Source: an uncultured Bacteroides sp. | GTDB taxonomy: Bacteria > Bacteroidota > Bacteroidia > Bacteroidales > UBA932 | Assembly: GCA_900543205.1 (NCBI GenBank) | Contig: UQQM01000001.1 | Location: 48,803-112,802, forward strand | Length of the DNA stretch: 64,000 nt | Direction of reading: 5' to 3' | Part shown: positions 26,364 through 34,879 of the stretch, one piece after another | How positions within the stretch are numbered: the first letter of the stretch is position 1 | Layout: each line of letters starts with the position of its first letter | Notes under the pieces: model-generated | Seen by the model: the letters and a program-made list of their open reading frames with translations, nothing else | The model's database searches: none | Told to the model about the DNA's origin: nothing | Program-made: the position numbers and the translations under genes

Positions 26364-27592
26364 GCGTTGTTGAGCCGCCTAGCTTCGTCGAACTTCTGTT
26401 TCATCGTAGGGTTCTTGTAAGTCAGCTTGCGAATCGTGAGCTCTTCGGCGTCCTGATTGGCGAGGCGCAGCTTGTTTTCTGAGTTCTGGAGGCTCTCCTT
26501 TACCTTTTGCATTTGTTTGATGGATGCGTCAATCTGTTTGATGGCCTCGCTAAACCTTTGCGCGGCCAAATCGTAGTGGTTCTTGAATTTGTTCTTGAAA
26601 TCAAGCAGATTTTTCTCGAAGTTTGTCACGTCCACCTCGCGGCTCTGCGCCAGAATCAGCTCGCGCTTGTATTCCAGACTTTTCTTCGAGGTCTGCACGA
26701 GCAGCGTTATCAGCGGAATGAAGAACTGGGGGCGGATGACATACATTTTGTCGTAGCGGTAGGAGACGTCCACGATGCCGCCGTTGTAGAGCTCGCTGTC
26801 CGGTTCAAGCATGGAGACCAGCACTGCGAATTCGCAGTGCTTCTTCTTGCGATCCTCGTCGAGTTTCTTGAAGAAGTCTTCGTTCTTGTGCTTGGTTGAG
26901 GTGGAGTCGGATTCGTTCTTCATTTCGAACATTATGGAAATATATTCAAGATCATTGTCGAAGTCGCGGAAGATGAAGTCACCTTTGGTCCCTTCCCGAA
27001 CATCGTTGTCCTTCTCGAAATAGGCGGAAGGCATCATCGGCCTCAACAGACTGTTGAACAGGGCGGAGCAGTGCGTTTCGAGGCTTTCGCCAATCATCTT
27101 GGTGCTCATTCTGGTCTTCATGTCCTTGTAGTAGTCGATCTGGTCCTGCTTCGCTTTGAGCTCGACTTCGTAGCGTTTCACAATCTCGTCAGCCTCGTTT
27201 TTAGCCTTTGCTTCAGCGATTTGGGCGTCGGTCTGAAGCTGCAGGATTTTCTTGTCCTTGTCCTGCAGGGCCTGCTGAAGCTTCTTCTGCTCCTCCATTA
27301 CGGCGAGCTGTAGCTTGGCGTCTCCGTTCTTGATGGCGGAGTTGAGTTCGGCGATGATTCTGTCTTTCTCTGCGAGGACGGCGTCTTTCTTGCCGAGCTT
27401 TTCGGAGAATTCCTTTGCCGTTTTGGCGGCGGCCAGTTCCTGCTCGGTCTTCTGTTGCGCCTCCATGGCGCGCAGACGCTGTTCGACCTCGGCGTTGAAT
27501 TCCGTGGTTCTCACTTGGCTTGCGATTGCCGCGTAGTCCGCTTCGTCTACTGTGAAGACGTTTCCGCACTTGGGGCACTGTAAAGTTTTCAT
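26345..27592 (-). CDS. DUF2130 protein (zinc ribbon, coiled coil, RmuC-like nuclease fold)
   Basis: A 415-residue protein with one N-terminal zinc-ribbon half-site CPKCGNVF, a long coiled coil from about 40 to 160, and the DUF2130 domain including ERKD-like FEKDNDVREGTKGDFIFRD and ISIMFEMKNESDS. That region resembles PD-(D/E)XK nucleases of the RmuC type (Asp in GDFIF, Glu-Met-Lys). A second coiled coil lies near the C-terminus. Function is not established; DUF2130 genes recur near R-M and defence genes. It has its own promoter with the shared operator. Confidence 0.82.
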   Translation of the reverse strand: MKTLQCPKCGNVFTVDEADYAAIASQVRTTEFNAEVEQRLRAMEAQQKTEQELAAAKTAKEFSEKLGKKDAVLAEKDRIIAELNSAIKNGDAKLQLAVMEEQKKLQQALQDKDKKILQLQTDAQIAEAKAKNEADEIVKRYEVELKAKQDQIDYYKDMKTRMSTKMIGESLETHCSALFNSLLRPMMPSAYFEKDNDVREGTKGDFIFRDFDNDLEYISIMFEMKNESDSTSTKHKNEDFFKKLDEDRKKKHCEFAVLVSMLEPDSELYNGGIVDVSYRYDKMYVIRPQFFIPLITLLVQTSKKSLEYKRELILAQSREVDVTNFEKNLLDFKNKFKNHYDLAAQRFSEAIKQIDASIKQMQKVKESLQNSENKLRLANQDAEELTIRKLTYKNPTMKQKFDEARRLNNAYGDKD

Positions 27593-27636
27593 AATTTCTC
27601 TTGCTGGTTATTGTTTTATCTTATTTCGTCATAGCG

Positions 27637-27671
27637 CAAATTTAAGGGTGATTTTTGACAACTGATGTCAA
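27637..27671 (-). promoter_or_regulatory. Shared operator-promoter unit, copy 2 (upstream of DUF2130)
   Basis: TTGACA-ACTGA-TGTCAA (27655-27671) is a perfect 6+6 palindrome. On the minus strand it is followed after exactly 10 bases by TAAATTTG (27644-27637), a perfect -7 box, about 45 bases before the DUF2130 ATG. Confidence 0.65.
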
Positions 27672-27778
27672 TCATCAAAAAATAATCGATGTTTTTTGCT
27701 GAAACTTATCCACCCGTTTACCGTTCATCTTCTCTGGAAGACTTTTAGGTGATGAGCCTGAAACTGTGCGTCGGTCCG

Positions 27779-28750
27779 TTATCTGATGATGAAAAGAGTA
27801 TCGGCCATGCTCCGGTACTTTTCCCCCTTGAACTCAAAGTCGACTTCTTTCAGAGATTGTCCGTCGAACCGGTCAAGGTAGCCGTTGACTTTCGGAGCAA
27901 TAAGTTCGAATTGCTGCTTCATCTTCCAGGATTGTTCCGGGGCGACGGTGTCGGCAAGAATAAGGAACAGTCTGTTTTCGGCGCCAAAGCGCATTTCTCC
28001 CTGATTCGAGTAGAGCCAGGTCATCAGGTCGGAAGAGTCAGCCTGTGCTTCGGCAATAATCCGGTTACGTCGGTTCTCCAGTTCATCACTGTCAGGCCGG
28101 TCTTTTCCGAACTTTTTCTTCAGCATGAAATCGATGTAGCCTTTAGGAAAGAAACTTACTTTCAAATCCACAGGGATATCTCCGATGAAGAAATCCACGC
28201 CTTTGATTTCTCCCACGGCAGGTATCACCTTGGGGTGGCGTTTGAAGACGGATTCAATGATGTAGGAAGTCCAGTTGTTGTACCAGCTCGCCATCACATA
28301 GCGCCAGGCGTTGTCGGCGATTTCCGCTTGTCTGAGCATCACTTCGTCGAAGGAGCTGATGTTTTTCACGAAATGGCTTACCAGATACTTGTCCAGAGAG
28401 TTGTTCCTGTCGCCGCCCCAGTCGTATGATTGGACTTTGTGCAGGCCCTCTTTCAACTGGTCTTCGTCCACCCCTTTGAGATTATACCACTCATGGCTTT
28501 TTTCTTTGAGGTAATTGTCCAGAAGATTCATCGCGTCAGAACGTTGCTCGAGAAGTTCGAACAGTTCTTTCGTCTGGTCGCAGAGTCTTGAGGACTTGAG
28601 TGAGATTCCGCAGGTTTCGAGGAACTGGCGAATCTGCGGCTTTCTGCTGATAGCGCGCACCTTGAGCCATAAAATGCCATTTGGATTGTGATTGAAGGCG
28701 GACATGTTCTGAGCCTTGTAAGCTCTTTTCCATTTTTCGAAGTTCTCCAT
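27779..28750 (-). CDS. Putative type II restriction endonuclease (PD-(D/E)XK)
   Basis: A 323-residue protein from ATG 28750 (MENFEKWK), preferred to the extra hydrophobic MYIVIIFFL lead-in that would overlap the methyltransferase gene. A nuclease centre is visible at GVDFFIGDIPVDLKVSF: Asp186, then Asp195-Leu-Lys197, with Glu166 in the preceding helix, matching PD-(D/E)XK spacing. No close family is recognised. It starts 14 bases after the D12 methyltransferase stop, so restriction activity paired with that enzyme is the natural reading. Target site unknown. Confidence 0.72.
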   Translation of the reverse strand: MENFEKWKRAYKAQNMSAFNHNPNGILWLKVRAISRKPQIRQFLETCGISLKSSRLCDQTKELFELLEQRSDAMNLLDNYLKEKSHEWYNLKGVDEDQLKEGLHKVQSYDWGGDRNNSLDKYLVSHFVKNISSFDEVMLRQAEIADNAWRYVMASWYNNWTSYIIESVFKRHPKVIPAVGEIKGVDFFIGDIPVDLKVSFFPKGYIDFMLKKKFGKDRPDSDELENRRNRIIAEAQADSSDLMTWLYSNQGEMRFGAENRLFLILADTVAPEQSWKMKQQFELIAPKVNGYLDRFDGQSLKEVDFEFKGEKYRSMADTLFIIR

Positions 28751-28764
28751 AAGAAAAAAGATTA

Positions 28765-29817
28765 TTACGATGTACAAATTAAAAGTATCTCGCTGCTGCC
28801 GGCGACGCTGCCTTTTCCTCCCCGTCCGGCACTGTAGGTCTTGCGTTCTATCCTGACGTTCCGGTGGGGCTTTATCATTTCCACCAGCGTGTCTATGTCC
28901 GGGTGGCTCCGGTCGTTGTAGCTTACGAGCCAGGTTGGAACGGATTCGGCCGACTCGAAAAGTTTCCGGAGATTTATCAACGACTCTGCGTTCTTGTCGA
29001 ACCCGCTGTACCTTTTCGGTTCATAGCGTTTTGTGCCGTTCACGAATTCCTTGTCTTTCCAATATTCAACGTAGGTCTCAAGCAGGTGGTAGAATGACTG
29101 GTAGTCGGCGTGGCTGCCGCAGTATGGCGGGTCAAAATAGACAAGGTCGATGCCGTGCAGCTGCGGAAGCAGGTCGAGGATGTTCTCATTGTAGCTTCGG
29201 TTTTCCTTGCCGTTGTCGAACACCGCAGCATTGTATGCTGGCAGAAGGTCCATAAAAATGTCTTTCAGCGGACGTATCAGGCTACGGTTGCGCCTTATGC
29301 GGGCAGGGTCGTTCGCGTAGGCGAGCGCCTGGGTGTGTGCGAAATGGCCCATCGTGACCTTTCTTGTCATGCTCCGGCACATTACCGCCAGCGCTATGGC
29401 CTGCTTGTAAGGGTTATCCAGCCGGGAGACATTGCTCCTGAAGCTGTCGGCGAAAGCGGCCTCTTCGGGCAGAAAAAACAGCCCGGAAAAAAGTTTTTCC
29501 ATCAGGTTGAATTCTTCAGGATTGCTGTTGCCGGACATAAGGATGTCCACGTCTCCTGGCTCCAGCCTGTAGGACGGGTTCTCGACAAGCGCCTTTCCAA
29601 TGAGATTGTTGAAATTCAGGAAGTCATTGGTGATTACCTGCTTGCCAAGCTGCTTGAACAAATAGGCTATTGATTGCGAGCCGGAGAATGCGTCCAAAAC
29701 CGTGACGGCATCGTCGGGAATGAATTTGGCAATCCATCCCCGATGGACATATTTTGCTCCGAGGTATTGTGGCTCGGGGAATTTATAGTCCAGATATTTG
29801 CCGTCGTCAAAAAGCAT
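28765..29817 (-). CDS. D12-class adenine-specific DNA methyltransferase
   Basis: A 350-residue N6-adenine methyltransferase of the Dam/D12 class. The SAM-binding motif is TVLDAFSGSQSIAYLF (about 38-53) and the catalytic DPPY is in LVYFDPPYCGSHADYQ, with the target recognition region between them. It probably protects host DNA against the nuclease encoded next. It lies 26 bases after the FGase-like gene in a four-gene operon. The ATG at 29817 gives the expected compact N-terminus (LGAKYVHRGWI). Confidence 0.9.
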   Translation of the reverse strand: MLFDDGKYLDYKFPEPQYLGAKYVHRGWIAKFIPDDAVTVLDAFSGSQSIAYLFKQLGKQVITNDFLNFNNLIGKALVENPSYRLEPGDVDILMSGNSNPEEFNLMEKLFSGLFFLPEEAAFADSFRSNVSRLDNPYKQAIALAVMCRSMTRKVTMGHFAHTQALAYANDPARIRRNRSLIRPLKDIFMDLLPAYNAAVFDNGKENRSYNENILDLLPQLHGIDLVYFDPPYCGSHADYQSFYHLLETYVEYWKDKEFVNGTKRYEPKRYSGFDKNAESLINLRKLFESAESVPTWLVSYNDRSHPDIDTLVEMIKPHRNVRIERKTYSAGRGGKGSVAGSSEILLICTS

Positions 29818-29843
29818 ACATACGCAAAATTACGCGATTTTCC

Positions 29844-30572
29844 TTACATTTCATAAGTACGGAAGGGCAGACGGGAAAGCTTTTCGTAGATTCTTTCCAT
29901 GCATCCGAACCATCTCGTCAAATGCTCGGAGTCATCTTTGAGCAGCAGGGCTTCCCTGTCCATGTAAATTCGCTTGTTCACCTCAATCATTATTGATTTA
30001 TAGCTGATTTTCTCCAGCGGTGCAGGTACGAGAGAATTGGAATACGGGAAATTCAAGGCGACAGAATATCCGCTGTCCCTGAATATGTTTTTCACAATGC
30101 TCACGACCGCGACATCGTAGGAACTGTCGTTATTGAAGCCTAAACAGATATCTGGTGACACGCCGTCTCTGTTGGTGAACGAGTGGCAATCGATTAGAAT
30201 TGAACCGTCTTCGCTCAATTCCTCCGACAGTCTTTCGAGATGCTGCTTCCGCAGCCCCAGCAGAAAGGCCCTCGCATCTTCAGGAAGAGCCCCTCTTTTG
30301 TAGCCGTGGTATTCAGTGTATATTATTCCCTGGCCCGAGCTCTCCAGCAGGTCGTTATCAAGCCGCTCCGCGTCGCAGACAAAGCGGGAATAGCCGAATA
30401 CCACGGGCACGACGTTGTCCCGCTCTGTAGCGAACAGGAAATCGGTGAACCAGTCAGTATATTTCCTGACAGCTTCATTGATGAAACCGGCATCCCTCGG
30501 CCACCTTCCGATTCGGGGGTCAAAAATTCCGTTGGCGGAACTGTGAGGAATGTTCAATACAAGTTTTCTCAT
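29844..30572 (-). CDS. N-formylglutamate amidohydrolase-like protein
   Basis: A 242-residue member of the N-formylglutamate amidohydrolase family, Zn-dependent enzymes related to carboxypeptidases. Landmarks are LVLNIPHSSANGIFD, FVCDAERLDND, GIIYTEYHG, the metal-site DCHSF and IMIEVNKRIYMD. Start ATG 30572 was chosen because it forms an ATGA overlap with the upstream stop; the longer frame from 30596 would overlap that gene by 28 bases. No hut genes are near, and it sits inside an R-M operon, so a role in histidine degradation is doubtful. Confidence 0.8.
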   Translation of the reverse strand: MRKLVLNIPHSSANGIFDPRIGRWPRDAGFINEAVRKYTDWFTDFLFATERDNVVPVVFGYSRFVCDAERLDNDLLESSGQGIIYTEYHGYKRGALPEDARAFLLGLRKQHLERLSEELSEDGSILIDCHSFTNRDGVSPDICLGFNNDSSYDVAVVSIVKNIFRDSGYSVALNFPYSNSLVPAPLEKISYKSIMIEVNKRIYMDREALLLKDDSEHLTRWFGCMERIYEKLSRLPFRTYEM

Positions 30573-31303
30573 GTGCCGGAGTTTTGAATTTTCCACAAGT
30601 CCAGGAGCCGGAACAGTTCGGATGCGGCGTTGTTTTCGAGTTCAAAATAAGTATCCTTGAATTCCTCATCCATGTCTGCGAGCGCCCTTAGTTCGTATCT
30701 CCACATCCGGAACCAGAACGCCTGGTTGGTCCAGACATCGAGTGCCCGTCCGATGAATCTCCGGTCAATGCAGTCGTCTTCAACGGGGAACAGATTGTTC
30801 GTGATATTGTTGAACGCCTCCCATTCGTGACATTCTATTTTCGTGCGGAAGTTCGGTTCGTCTACATCCCACGCATCTCTGTCCGGTCTGGCGGAGACAG
30901 CTTCGCTATATAGATTTTCCTTGAAGAAATCATACATTCCGAGCTCCACCATATATGCCCTGAACGCAAGGTTGTACTTTCTCCACGCGAATTCCACATA
31001 GGCGGCCATCTTCTTCCGGCCGTCCTCGTCCCTTGCCAGGGAGGTCATATATGACAGGACCGCGTCGAAAGGTTTACCGTCGGGTTTGTCCCTGAAGTAT
31101 GCCCTGCTGTCGAAGCGGATTGGATACGCATTGTCCAGACCGCCGAAAATGATGTCGGCCAGCACCGGATGCGGCTCGCAACCATCGCAGCTGTCTACGT
31201 CGTAGGGCTTGTAATCGTCATACAGAGAGTCCAATATGATTTTGCACATCGATTCGGCCTCTCTGCGCATCAATTCAATCCTGTCGGGGTCTTTACTTTC
31301 CAT
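30569..31303 (-). CDS. Hypothetical protein, first gene of the R-M operon
   Basis: A 244-residue soluble, acidic, helical protein that I do not recognise. It has a CDGCEPHPV segment near residue 40 and many aromatic and charged residues (ECHEWEAFNNITNN, NQAFWFRMWRYELRAL). No signal peptide. Its stop overlaps the start of the FGase-like gene (ATGA), and both precede the adenine methyltransferase and nuclease. It is headed by the shared operator motif and a perfect -7 box. Confidence 0.75.
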   Translation of the reverse strand: MESKDPDRIELMRREAESMCKIILDSLYDDYKPYDVDSCDGCEPHPVLADIIFGGLDNAYPIRFDSRAYFRDKPDGKPFDAVLSYMTSLARDEDGRKKMAAYVEFAWRKYNLAFRAYMVELGMYDFFKENLYSEAVSARPDRDAWDVDEPNFRTKIECHEWEAFNNITNNLFPVEDDCIDRRFIGRALDVWTNQAFWFRMWRYELRALADMDEEFKDTYFELENNAASELFRLLDLWKIQNSGT

Positions 31304-31327
31304 AGCTCCTAAGTTTTATCAGAGCGA

Positions 31328-31362
31328 CAAAGTTAGGGCGGAGTTTTGACAGTTAGTGACAA
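31328..31362 (-). promoter_or_regulatory. Shared operator-promoter unit, copy 3 (upstream of the R-M operon)
   Basis: TTGACA-GTTAG-TGACAA (31346-31362) repeats the motif with one mismatch in one arm. On the minus strand it is followed after exactly 10 bases by TAACTTTG (31335-31328), a perfect -7 box, about 25 bases before the ATG at 31303. Confidence 0.6.
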
Positions 31363-31385
31363 TTCCTAACGCTTAAAAATTTTCA

Positions 31386-31422
31386 GATACATAAACCGTC
31401 TAGAAAAATTTTCGTATCTTGA
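31386..31422 (+). promoter_or_regulatory. Candidate promoter of the WYL gene at 31444, with a weak operator copy
   Basis: TATCTTGA (31415-31422) resembles the -7 box. Upstream, 31386-31402 shares 12 of 17 bases with operator copy 1, including a CATAAAC core, but spacing to the box is 12 rather than 10 and the palindrome is eroded. The box overlaps ATG 31423, which argues for the later start at 31444. Confidence 0.35.
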
Positions 31423-31443
31423 ATGTTAGCAAGCAAAAACATA

Positions 31444-32484
31444 ATGCCAACAAATAAAAACGCACAGTTGCGCTATAGAATCCTAGACGAGTGCTTCCGG
31501 GATCGAACACATAAATATTTTATTGAAGACCTTGTAAATAAGGTTAATGAGGCCTTATATGACCTTTATGGCAATAGTAGCGTCAGTTTGCGCCAGATAC
31601 GCGAGGATATCAAGAATATGCGAGAGCGACTTATGTACAACGCTCCGATTAAAGCATATCCATGCGAAGGCAAGAAGTGCTATTATAGATATGAAGATCC
31701 TGATTTTTCGATATTCAATAGTGATTTATCTTTGGAAGAATTAGAAAATCTGTCAAGAACAATCGAAATACTCGGGCGGTATGAGGGGCTTCCAGAGAAT
31801 GCTTGGCTTTATGAAATGCTTCCTGTCCTCGAAGGTACATTCGGAATAAATCCAAACATCCGTAAAGTTGTCTGCCTTCAGCAGAACCGACAGTTGAGAG
31901 GATTGCAGTATCTTCCCAATCTTATCGATGCGGCGTCCAAGCACCAAGTTCTTGTGATTTATTATAGTCCTTTCATAGGAAATGCACGAGTTACCACTGT
32001 TCATCCATACTATTTGAAGCAGTACAACAGCCGTTGGTTTCTGTTCGGTTATGAGGAAGAGACGGGGCGTATCACGAACAAGGCTTTGGACAGGATAATC
32101 CGCTTTGAACCGTCAAATAATAAGTTTCGGATAAATACAAACATAGATTTTGAGCATTATTTTGATGATGTTGTTGGTGTGACGGTCCCTTCATCTGTAG
32201 CATCCGTTCATAAGCAGACTGTCAAGCTGCGTTTTACCGCTAGGCGCTTTCCGTATGTGGAGTCCAAGCCGCTTCACCATTCTCAACACACAATTGATTC
32301 GGGAGACCATGTTGTCTCGATAGAAGTATATCCGACCCTTGAGTTAGACCAGCAAATTCTTTCCTTTGGCGAGGACGTTGAAGTGCTTGAACCACAAGAT
32401 TATCGAAATCATATAGAAGGAATAGTGCAAGAAATGGCGAAGAATTATTTTGTTGAGAAGAATGGCTGCACAGATGGTAAGTAG
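31444..32484 (+). CDS. WYL-domain transcriptional regulator
   Basis: A 346-residue regulator, start ATG 31444 (MPTNKNAQLRY), chosen because the upstream ATG at 31423 falls within the predicted promoter. The N-terminal 85 residues form a winged helix (VSLRQIREDIKNMRE). The WYL domain, about 165-240, has VIYYSPF, TVHPYYLKQYNSRWFLFGY and the downstream ITNKALDRI. A WCX-like tail follows. It is the first gene of a module with the methyltransferase-kinase fusion, and its stop codon overlaps that gene's candidate promoter. AT-rich base use differs sharply from the chromosome. Confidence 0.88.
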   Translation: MPTNKNAQLRYRILDECFRDRTHKYFIEDLVNKVNEALYDLYGNSSVSLRQIREDIKNMRERLMYNAPIKAYPCEGKKCYYRYEDPDFSIFNSDLSLEELENLSRTIEILGRYEGLPENAWLYEMLPVLEGTFGINPNIRKVVCLQQNRQLRGLQYLPNLIDAASKHQVLVIYYSPFIGNARVTTVHPYYLKQYNSRWFLFGYEEETGRITNKALDRIIRFEPSNNKFRINTNIDFEHYFDDVVGVTVPSSVASVHKQTVKLRFTARRFPYVESKPLHHSQHTIDSGDHVVSIEVYPTLELDQQILSFGEDVEVLEPQDYRNHIEGIVQEMAKNYFVEKNGCTDGK

Positions 32485-32489
32485 GTTTG
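32482..32489 (+). promoter_or_regulatory. -7 box of the methyltransferase-kinase operon
   Basis: TAGGTTTG is a perfect TAnnTTTG match, and its first three bases are the WYL gene's stop codon. It would start a transcript near 32494, so the downstream genes could be expressed separately from the regulator. Confidence 0.4.
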
Positions 32490-32533
32490 CAGTTGAATAA
32501 ATATAAAGTGAGGCCGTGACAAGTTTTCGGAAC

Positions 32534-34879
32534 ATGTTAGAGAAAGAGAATGTGATTACAGATGCCATCAAGGATTTTCTGAAGACCTTCGGAGAAAGTC
32601 CAGACAAGGCTCGGCTTGCCGCGATATATGTTATGTACGGCTATCATAGGCAGTATTCGCTTTCGGATGATTGCTTTATGTTTAATTCAGATGACGCTCT
32701 TTTGAACGATTTGCATAATGCCATCGCCGACAAGATAGGGGCAATGCCGATGAAAGACCTTTATCGGAAGTTGTCTTTGATCAGCTATGCAGATTACGAG
32801 GAGCTATATGTGCAAGTGCTCAATATATTGAGTGATATGACGTCTAGAATAGCTTCTAGACGTCAGGATTTCTATACCCCGAAAGAAATCAGTACTTTGA
32901 TGGCTTATTTCGCCAACAAGACAGGATGTGAGTCCGTGTATGATCCTTTTTGCGGGACGGCTGCTATTGTTGGAGGTCTTCATGGAGAAAACAAGAATAT
33001 CCATTTTGCTGGACAAGAGCTTGCTGAAGATATAGCCTTGGTAGCAAGAGTGAATCTGGAGGCTGTCAATGGTGTGTACGGCAATATTGTATGTGCCGAT
33101 TCTGCCGCTGTCTGGAATTGTGAAAAATTCGACGCTGTTATGTCGTGTCCCCCTTTTGATAAGTTTAAAGGAGAGGTTAAAGTAAATGAGATCCGATGCA
33201 AAGACTACAATGAAGCTTTGCTAGCACGTGCTTTGGAAATCAACCATGCTCGATTGGTGATAACAGTCGCACCTATGCGGTTCTGTTATTCTGGAGCAAA
33301 AGGAACTAGTACGTTTGATATGAGAGAATATCTTGTTGAGCAGAACTATCTTGATATGGTTATAGCTTTGCCTACAGATATATTTTATGGGACAAGTGTA
33401 CCTTGCGTTCTTGTCGTGTGCAGGACAGATAGATTTAAAGACGCATCGGTAAAATTCGTGAATGCCGAGAAGTACTTTTTCGAAAAAGAGAAACGGGACA
33501 AACGTTTTGATGTGGACAGGTTTATTGCAATGTTGGAGTCGGAGGGAAGTAGTGACTTCAGAGAGGTGGAGAGAAAAAGACTGGCTGACTTTGACTTCAA
33601 TCTGATACCGTATCTTTATGTGATTGAAAAGCCGGATATTCTGCCTGGACAGAGAGTCGTGTCTCTCGCTAGTCTTGTTTCCGTGGTAAAACCGGATGAG
33701 TTTTCGGAGTCCGCCCCAGAATTGCCTTCGAGCATATTCAGCGATGATTTCATGACAGTCCTGGAGAATAAAAATAATGTGCTAGCTTCGGGAGAGGGAA
33801 AGAAAAAGATAGGGATGAAGACTTATTCTTCAGGCGGAAACATCCTGGCTGTCTATAATCCGCCGTTCTCAAATTTTAGTTATTCGCTTCATACGGATAG
33901 AGTTCCTTTCTCATGTCGTTCTGCCATACAGGTCTATCGAGTGAAGGATAGTGTTGTTACTCCGGAGTATCTTGTTTTCGCTTTGTTGAATAACACAGTT
34001 TTCCGTAGGAAAGGGCTGCCGTTCGACAGTTGTATGAATCTGCCGTTGGTAATCGAGGCGAGTCTTGAAGACCAGATTCGGACAGTCCAATGCCGAATTA
34101 ATGAATATTACACCGACAAGGAACAGGAGGACAAGGTGAGACAGGAAAGATTGGGGCGAAAAAAGGTGGTGTCCGATCTCGAGCATGTGCTAGCTCCGAC
34201 CCAGTTTAAGATATATCGGATTATAAGAGGTCTTGAGAAATCCGCTTTAGGCTCTGGCCTGTCTTCGTCAATCAAAGCGTTGCGGGATAATATTGATTAT
34301 TTAAGCAGGATGATTCAGTTTGCAAACGCTGATACGGTATATGAGCCTCGACCTTTGGTTCAAGGTGATATAGCGGATTTTATCGAACAATATGCTGATA
34401 GTTGGAGAAACTATGGCAGCGGTTATTTTGACCTTCAAATTGATAACGGCCTCCATGCATCGGTATTTGTGGCTTTTGATAAAATGCAGATGACAGTCAT
34501 GCTTGATACGATATTGGATAATGCGGGACGTCATAGTTTTCATAAGAATAATAAATATACAGACAATAACATTGTCTGTATAGAGGTCAATGTCGTAGAA
34601 TATAAAGAGAAGAACTATGTGTTGATAAGGGTAGCGAATAATGGTAATCCATTTACTCAAGGGTTTACTGTTAAAGATTATATCAGACGAGGAAGATATG
34701 CGTCCGAAACTGGAAGGTCTGGACTTGGTGGTTATCATGTGGGGCAGATAGTCAAGAATCATAACGGGTATTTGAATGTTGGAAGCAATAAAATATGGAA
34801 TGTTATGATTGACATACTACTTCCGATTGAAGGAGGAACTAACATTGATATGGTACAATATGAGGAAGAATGCATATAA
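32534..34879 (+). CDS. N6-adenine methyltransferase fused to a histidine-kinase-type ATPase
   Basis: A 781-residue fusion (start ATG 32534; a GTG at 32516 is possible). Residues 1-110 are a helical HsdM-like N-terminus. The methyltransferase has DPFCGTAA (137-144) and SCPPF (204-208), with Cys where N6 enzymes normally have Asn or Asp. Residues ~370-530 resemble a type I specificity region, including LPLVIEASLEDQ. Then comes a kinase-like part: LEHVLAPTQ with His551, N-box LDNAGRHS (662-669 region), NNGNPF and GLGGYHVGQI (730-739). It overlaps the receiver-domain gene by 20 bases. Confidence 0.85.
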   Translation: MLEKENVITDAIKDFLKTFGESPDKARLAAIYVMYGYHRQYSLSDDCFMFNSDDALLNDLHNAIADKIGAMPMKDLYRKLSLISYADYEELYVQVLNILSDMTSRIASRRQDFYTPKEISTLMAYFANKTGCESVYDPFCGTAAIVGGLHGENKNIHFAGQELAEDIALVARVNLEAVNGVYGNIVCADSAAVWNCEKFDAVMSCPPFDKFKGEVKVNEIRCKDYNEALLARALEINHARLVITVAPMRFCYSGAKGTSTFDMREYLVEQNYLDMVIALPTDIFYGTSVPCVLVVCRTDRFKDASVKFVNAEKYFFEKEKRDKRFDVDRFIAMLESEGSSDFREVERKRLADFDFNLIPYLYVIEKPDILPGQRVVSLASLVSVVKPDEFSESAPELPSSIFSDDFMTVLENKNNVLASGEGKKKIGMKTYSSGGNILAVYNPPFSNFSYSLHTDRVPFSCRSAIQVYRVKDSVVTPEYLVFALLNNTVFRRKGLPFDSCMNLPLVIEASLEDQIRTVQCRINEYYTDKEQEDKVRQERLGRKKVVSDLEHVLAPTQFKIYRIIRGLEKSALGSGLSSSIKALRDNIDYLSRMIQFANADTVYEPRPLVQGDIADFIEQYADSWRNYGSGYFDLQIDNGLHASVFVAFDKMQMTVMLDTILDNAGRHSFHKNNKYTDNNIVCIEVNVVEYKEKNYVLIRVANNGNPFTQGFTVKDYIRRGRYASETGRSGLGGYHVGQIVKNHNGYLNVGSNKIWNVMIDILLPIEGGTNIDMVQYEEECI

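Noticed and set aside
26345-27592. DUF2130 protein as the antitoxin or partner of the ART-like gene
   Set aside because: The genes are convergent with tail overlap only, and DUF2130 has its own operator-promoter; NADAR is a better candidate on biochemical grounds.
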